Below, in pieces: positions 60,247-64,000 of a stretch of DNA of 64,000 nucleotides. Under the pieces are notes generated by a model that was given only the letters and a program-made list of their open reading frames with translations, did not search any database and was not told where the DNA came from. The position numbers and the translations under genes are program-made. Position 1 is the first letter of the stretch, and each line of letters begins with the position of its first letter. Source of the DNA: Proteus penneri (GTDB lineage Bacteria; Pseudomonadota; Gammaproteobacteria; Enterobacterales; Enterobacteriaceae); assembly GCF_003144535.1 (NCBI RefSeq), contig NZ_PHFJ01000006.1:186001-250000 (forward strand). The letters run 5' to 3'.

Positions 60247-62097
60247 TTAGCCCCCTAACTTAGATTTATCACGCACCGCACCTTTATCGGCACTGGTGGC
60301 TAAAGAGGCGTAAGCACGTAAAGCAAACGAAACTTGGCGCTGCCTATTTTGTGGTGTCCACGCTTTATTACCGCGAGCATTTTGTGCATCACGACGAGCT
60401 GATAACGTTTTATCATCCACCTTTAATGAGATCTCGCGGGTTGGAATATTGATAGAAACAATATCGCCTTCTTCCACTAAACCAATCACGCCACCATTTG
60501 CCGCTTCAGGTGACACATGCCCGATAGATAAACCCGATGTTCCACCAGAGAAACGCCCGTCAGTGATAAGTGCACAAGCTTTCCCTAATCCCATTGATTT
60601 TAAATAAGAGGTTGGATACAACATCTCTTGCATACCAGGACCACCTTTAGGGCCTTCATAGCGGATAATTACCACATCGCCTGCCACGACTTTGCCACCT
60701 AAGATAGCCTCTACTGCATCATCTTGGCTTTCATACACTTTTGCGGGACCACTAAAAATTAAGTTATCTTCATCAACACCCGCCGTTTTAACAATACAGC
60801 CATCTTCCGCTAAATTTCCTGATAGCACGGCTAATCCACCATCTTGGCTATAAGCATGTTCTTTGCTACGGATACAGCCATTTTCACGATCTGTATCTAA
60901 AGTTGGCCAACGACAATTTTGTGAAAAAGCTTTCGTTGTACGAATACCTGCGGGGCCTGCTTTGAACATCGATTTTACTTGCTCATCTTGTGTTAACATC
61001 ACATCATATTGCGACAATGTTTCTGGCAAACTTAACCCTAAGATATTATTAACATTGCGATTGAGTAATCCTGCTCTGTCTAACTCACCTAAAATACCCA
61101 TAACGCCACCAGCGCGGTGAACATCTTCCATATGATATTTTTGTGTACTTGGTGCCACTTTACATAAATGAGGTACTTGGCGAGAAAGTCTGTCGATATC
61201 TTCCATGGTGAAATCAACCCCACCTTCTTGCGCGGCAGCCAATAAATGCAGAACCGTATTTGTTGAGCCACCCATTGCAATATCCAAGATCATCGCATTT
61301 TCAAAGGCTTCTTTTTTAGCGATATTGCGTGGTAATGCAGACTCATCATCTTTTTCATAATAGCGTTTGGTTAATTCAACAATACGCTTGCCTGCATTGA
61401 TAAACAGCGTTTCACGATCTGCATGTGTCGCTAATAATGAGCCATTTCCGGGCTGAGATAATCCCAGTGCTTCTGTTAAACAGTTCATGGAGTTTGCGGT
61501 GAACATACCCGAACACGATCCACATGTCGGGCAAGCAGATCGTTCGATTTGCTCACTATCAGCATCGCTGACATTTGGATTCGCCCCTTGGATCATGGCA
61601 TCAACCAGATCTAATTTGATCAGTTGATCTGAAAGCTTCGTTTTACCCGCTTCCATAGGGCCACCCGAAACAAAAATAACAGGGATATTCAAACGTAAAG
61701 ACGCCATTAACATTCCTGGCGTGATCTTGTCGCAGTTTGAGATACACACCATCGCATCAGCACAGTGCGCATTAACCATATATTCAACAGAGTCAGCAAT
61801 AAGTTCACGCGATGGCAAAGAGTAAAGCATGCCACCGTGTCCCATTGCGATACCGTCATCAACTGCAATGGTATTAAATTCTTTAGCAACACCACCCGCT
61901 GCTTCAATTTGCTCAGCAACGAGTTTTCCTAAATCCCGCAGATGCACATGACCTGGTACAAATTGCGTAAATGAGTTCACAACAGCGATAATGGGTTTAC
62001 CAAAATCAGCATCAGTCATTCCCGTTGCACGCCATAAGGCACGGGCTCCAGCCATATTACGACCATGTGTCGTTGTTGCTGAACGGTATTTAGGCAT
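60247..62097 (-). CDS. ilvD: Dihydroxyacid dehydratase
   Basis: An Fe-S enzyme forming the 2-oxo acid precursors of valine and isoleucine. Cluster cysteines are visible in [12 protein letters not shown] and [17 protein letters not shown]. The 616 residues equal E. coli IlvD. A terminator-like hairpin lies in the 72-bp gap after ilvE; ilvA follows two bases after the stop. Confidence 0.97.
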   Translation of the reverse strand: MPKYRSATTTHGRNMAGARALWRATGMTDADFGKPIIAVVNSFTQFVPGHVHLRDLGKLVAEQIEAAGGVAKEFNTIAVDDGIAMGHGGMLYSLPSRELIADSVEYMVNAHCADAMVCISNCDKITPGMLMASLRLNIPVIFVSGGPMEAGKTKLSDQLIKLDLVDAMIQGANPNVSDADSEQIERSACPTCGSCSGMFTANSMNCLTEALGLSQPGNGSLLATHADRETLFINAGKRIVELTKRYYEKDDESALPRNIAKKEAFENAMILDIAMGGSTNTVLHLLAAAQEGGVDFTMEDIDRLSRQVPHLCKVAPSTQKYHMEDVHRAGGVMGILGELDRAGLLNRNVNNILGLSLPETLSQYDVMLTQDEQVKSMFKAGPAGIRTTKAFSQNCRWPTLDTDRENGCIRSKEHAYSQDGGLAVLSGNLAEDGCIVKTAGVDEDNLIFSGPAKVYESQDDAVEAILGGKVVAGDVVIIRYEGPKGGPGMQEMLYPTSYLKSMGLGKACALITDGRFSGGTSGLSIGHVSPEAANGGVIGLVEEGDIVSINIPTREISLKVDDKTLSARRDAQNARGNKAWTPQNRQRQVSFALRAYASLATSADKGAVRDKSKLGG

Positions 62098-62115
62098 TTT
62101 TCACACTCCTGCGAT

Positions 62116-62147
62116 AAAAAAAGCGAGCAGGGAACGATCTACCCGCT
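62116..62147 (-). terminator. Possible internal attenuator between ilvE and ilvD
   Basis: On the minus strand AGCGGG pairs with CCCTGCT (one bulged U) around a 9-nt loop, followed by CTCGC and seven U. The stem is short and the U run is offset by five bases, so it may only reduce read-through. Confidence 0.35.
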
Positions 62148-62169
62148 AAATAAATTTATTTGATTATGT

Positions 62170-63096
62170 TTATGAATTGATTGGATCTAACCAGCCGTAT
62201 TTATCTTCTGTCTCACCCGTAAACAGTCCAAAGAAGGCTTTTTGAATTGATTTAGTCACAGGACCACAGCGCCCGATACCTACTTGAATACCATCAACAC
62301 TACGTACTGGCGTTATCTCTGCAGCGGTACCTGACATAAAGACTTCATCGGCAAGATAAAGTGATTCACGAGAAAGTACTTGTTCACGCACCTCATAACC
62401 GAGATCTTTTGCTAATTTGATGATGGCATCACGCGTGATCCCCGGTAGTGCTGATGAAGTAAATGGAGGCGTAAAAATAACACCATCTTTTACTTCAAAT
62501 AGGTTTTCACCTGCACCTTCTGATAAATAACCATGAACATCTAGTGCAATTCCTTCTTGATAACCATGACGGCGAGCTTCGCTTCCCACTAATAGTGAAG
62601 ATAAATAGTTACCACCCGCTTTTGCTGCAGTTGGAATAGTATTCGGTGCAGCGCGATGCCAAGAAGAAACCATTGCATCAATACCTTTATCTAAAGCTTC
62701 TTCACCGAGATAGGCTCCCCATGGGAATGCAGCAATGATTACATCTGTTTTATAACCTGCTGGCGGATTAACCCCCATGCCGACATCTCCAATAAAAACT
62801 AATGGACGAATATAAGCACTGACTAATTTGTTTTTACGTAAGGTTTCACGACATGCTTCCATTAACTCATCAACACTTTGCTCAACAGGCATACGGTAGA
62901 TTTTGGCTGAGTCATGTAAACGTTGCATATGCTCACGATGGCGAAATACCACAGGACCTTTATGAGAATTGTAACAACGCACACCTTCAAATACGGAAGT
63001 ACCATAATGCAATGCGTGAGACATCACATGAACCTTTGCCTCAGCCCATGGAACCATTTCACCGTTAAACCAAATATAATCAGCTTGCTTTGTCAT
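62170..63096 (-). CDS. ilvE: Branched-chain amino acid aminotransferase
   Basis: A PLP class IV transaminase for valine, isoleucine and leucine. The PLP lysine lies in TAAKAGGNYLSSLL near residue 160; EGAGENLFEV and LPGITRDAIIKLA are family blocks. ATG at 63096 with AAGGAT upstream gives 308 residues and the E. coli start (MTKQADYIWFNGE); a seven-codon extension overlaps the ilvM end. Confidence 0.97.
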   Translation of the reverse strand: MTKQADYIWFNGEMVPWAEAKVHVMSHALHYGTSVFEGVRCYNSHKGPVVFRHREHMQRLHDSAKIYRMPVEQSVDELMEACRETLRKNKLVSAYIRPLVFIGDVGMGVNPPAGYKTDVIIAAFPWGAYLGEEALDKGIDAMVSSWHRAAPNTIPTAAKAGGNYLSSLLVGSEARRHGYQEGIALDVHGYLSEGAGENLFEVKDGVIFTPPFTSSALPGITRDAIIKLAKDLGYEVREQVLSRESLYLADEVFMSGTAAEITPVRSVDGIQVGIGRCGPVTKSIQKAFFGLFTGETEDKYGWLDPINS

Positions 63097-63106
63097 TCTT
63101 TTATCC

Positions 63107-63382
63107 TTACATGGCACTTAGTGCATTCATGAATCGTAATTTTTCTTTCTGTTGATGTAATACTTGAATACCTGCAACATCAGCTAATTTTGTTAACTGG
63201 CTGCACAGAAGTTCTAATGGTCGCTGACTACTCACCGTCAGGCTTAAGTTAATATTGTTGCTCTCTGTGATATTCATATTCATTGAGCATATATGAAAAC
63301 CACGATGACGAATAACTCTCAGGATACGTTCTAAGATCTCTGGACAAAAACGGGCTTCAATTGTGATATTGTGTTGGTTCAT
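63107..63382 (-). CDS. ilvM: Acetolactate synthase II, small (regulatory) subunit
   Basis: The 91-residue ACT-domain subunit that stabilises and activates IlvG. Blocks: ITIEARFCPEILERILRVIRHRGF and NINLSLTVSSQRPLELLCSQL. The ATG overlaps the ilvG stop as ATGA, coupling synthesis of both subunits. Confidence 0.94.
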   Translation of the reverse strand: MNQHNITIEARFCPEILERILRVIRHRGFHICSMNMNITESNNINLSLTVSSQRPLELLCSQLTKLADVAGIQVLHQQKEKLRFMNALSAM

Positions 63383-64000
63383 TTTGATTTCTCCATCATC
63401 TCATCATTACTTGCGCCCGGCGGGACTAAAGGCCAGACATTTTCTGCGTCATCGATAGATACCTGTAATAAGTAAGGACCATCGCTCTCTAATAAACATT
63501 TTATTGCATCAGCAACTTGTGCTTTTTCTGTGATACGTTGCCCAGGGATATCAAACGCTTTGGCTAAGGCAACAAAGTCAGGGTTATCTGTTAAAATTGT
63601 TTCGCTATAACGTTGTTCAAAAAACAACTCTTGCCATTGACGAACCATACCAAGACGTTGGTTATCTAATAACACCAATTTGATAGGTAATTGTTTACGT
63701 TTAATTGTGCCCAGTTCCTGCACATTCATCATAAAAGAGCCATCACCAGATACGCAGATAACACAAGCGTCAGGTCTAGCAATTTGAGCGCCTACGGCCG
63801 CAGGGATACCAAATCCCATGGTGCCTAAACCACTTGAAGTAATAAAATTTTCAGGTGCATCAAATGTCATATGTTGCGCCGACCACATTTGATGCTGACC
63901 AACATCTGTTGTCACAACGGTATTTTTAGGTTTGGCGTCTGATAATTGTTTTAATAATAAAGGGGCATAAATCGCAGAGCCCGGATGATCATAACGCCAA
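63379..64000 (-). CDS. ilvG: Acetolactate synthase II, large subunit, C-terminal part
   Basis: The frame runs uninterrupted to the window edge, giving the last 206 residues or so (entering as WRYDHPGSAIYAPLLLKQL). It is the ThDP-binding domain: GLGTMGFGIPAAVGAQIA, SGDGSFMMNVQELGTI, and the NQRLGMVRQWQELFF region. E. coli K-12 ilvG carries a frameshift; the visible part here is intact, but the 5' half cannot be judged. Confidence 0.96.
   Translation of the reverse strand, partial: WRYDHPGSAIYAPLLLKQLSDAKPKNTVVTTDVGQHQMWSAQHMTFDAPENFITSSGLGTMGFGIPAAVGAQIARPDACVICVSGDGSFMMNVQELGTIKRKQLPIKLVLLDNQRLGMVRQWQELFFEQRYSETILTDNPDFVALAKAFDIPGQRITEKAQVADAIKCLLESDGPYLLQVSIDDAENVWPLVPPGASNDEMMEKSK

Overview
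The window looks like a chromosomal segment of a low-GC enterobacterium of the Proteus group (Morganellaceae). Almost every housekeeping protein aligns by eye, nearly end to end, with its Escherichia coli counterpart. The DNA is clearly AT-richer than E. coli, intergenic stretches are very A/T-rich, and a fimbrial operon is inserted at a junction where E. coli gene order breaks. Genus-level placement is inference; no search was run.

Layout. 1-4.6 kb: the end of rsgA, then psd and the mechanosensitive channel gene mscM. 4.6-11.8 kb: an accessory block with an AT-rich 1.25 kb spacer, a LysR-type regulator broken or recoded at an A7 tract, and a chaperone-usher fimbrial operon (major pilin, chaperone, usher, two-domain tip subunit) whose chaperone is out of frame at a G7 tract. 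11.8-18.3 kb: yigL, pldB, recQ and pldA (minus strand), yigI and rarD (plus). 18.3-24.5 kb: an unknown small ORF, uvrD with a perfect LexA box, then yigB, xerC, a DUF484 gene, dapF and lptM. 24.6-32.8 kb: cyaY, cyaA with its CRP site and TTG start, and the hemCDXY operon. 32.8-34.5 kb: a small membrane protein, the sRNA gene glmZ with a sigma-54-type promoter and two GlrR-type sites, and a four-tRNA operon (Arg, His, Leu, Pro). 34.7-47.6 kb: a complete enterobacterial common antigen (ECA) operon from wecA to wecG. 48-55.2 kb: rho, trxA, rhlB, gppA and rep. 55.3-56.2 kb: a RelB/DinJ-YafQ-type toxin-antitoxin pair, a 24-bp direct repeat and an ERIC element. 56.2-64 kb: ilvC, ilvY, ilvA, ilvD, ilvE, ilvM and the 3' part of ilvG.

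How the genes work together. The wec cluster makes UDP-GlcNAc-derived sugars (WecB, WecC), dTDP-Fuc4NAc (RffG, RffH, WecE, WecD), assembles lipid III (WecA, WecG, WecF), flips it (WzxE) and polymerises it (WzyE, WzzE). HemC and HemD carry out two successive steps of tetrapyrrole synthesis. The ilv block covers isoleucine and valine synthesis, with IlvY controlling ilvC. GlmZ is expected to activate glmS, feeding UDP-GlcNAc to cell-wall and ECA synthesis.

Most notable: (i) two homopolymer frameshifts within 1.5 kb, in the regulator (A7, which is also an A AAA AAG slippery heptamer) and in the fimbrial chaperone (G7). They could be phase variation, recoding, decay or sequencing error. (ii) glmZ with long-range enhancer-type sites. 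(iii) A toxin-antitoxin module and ERIC element between rep and ilvC. No CRISPR array, prophage or intact insertion sequence was seen.
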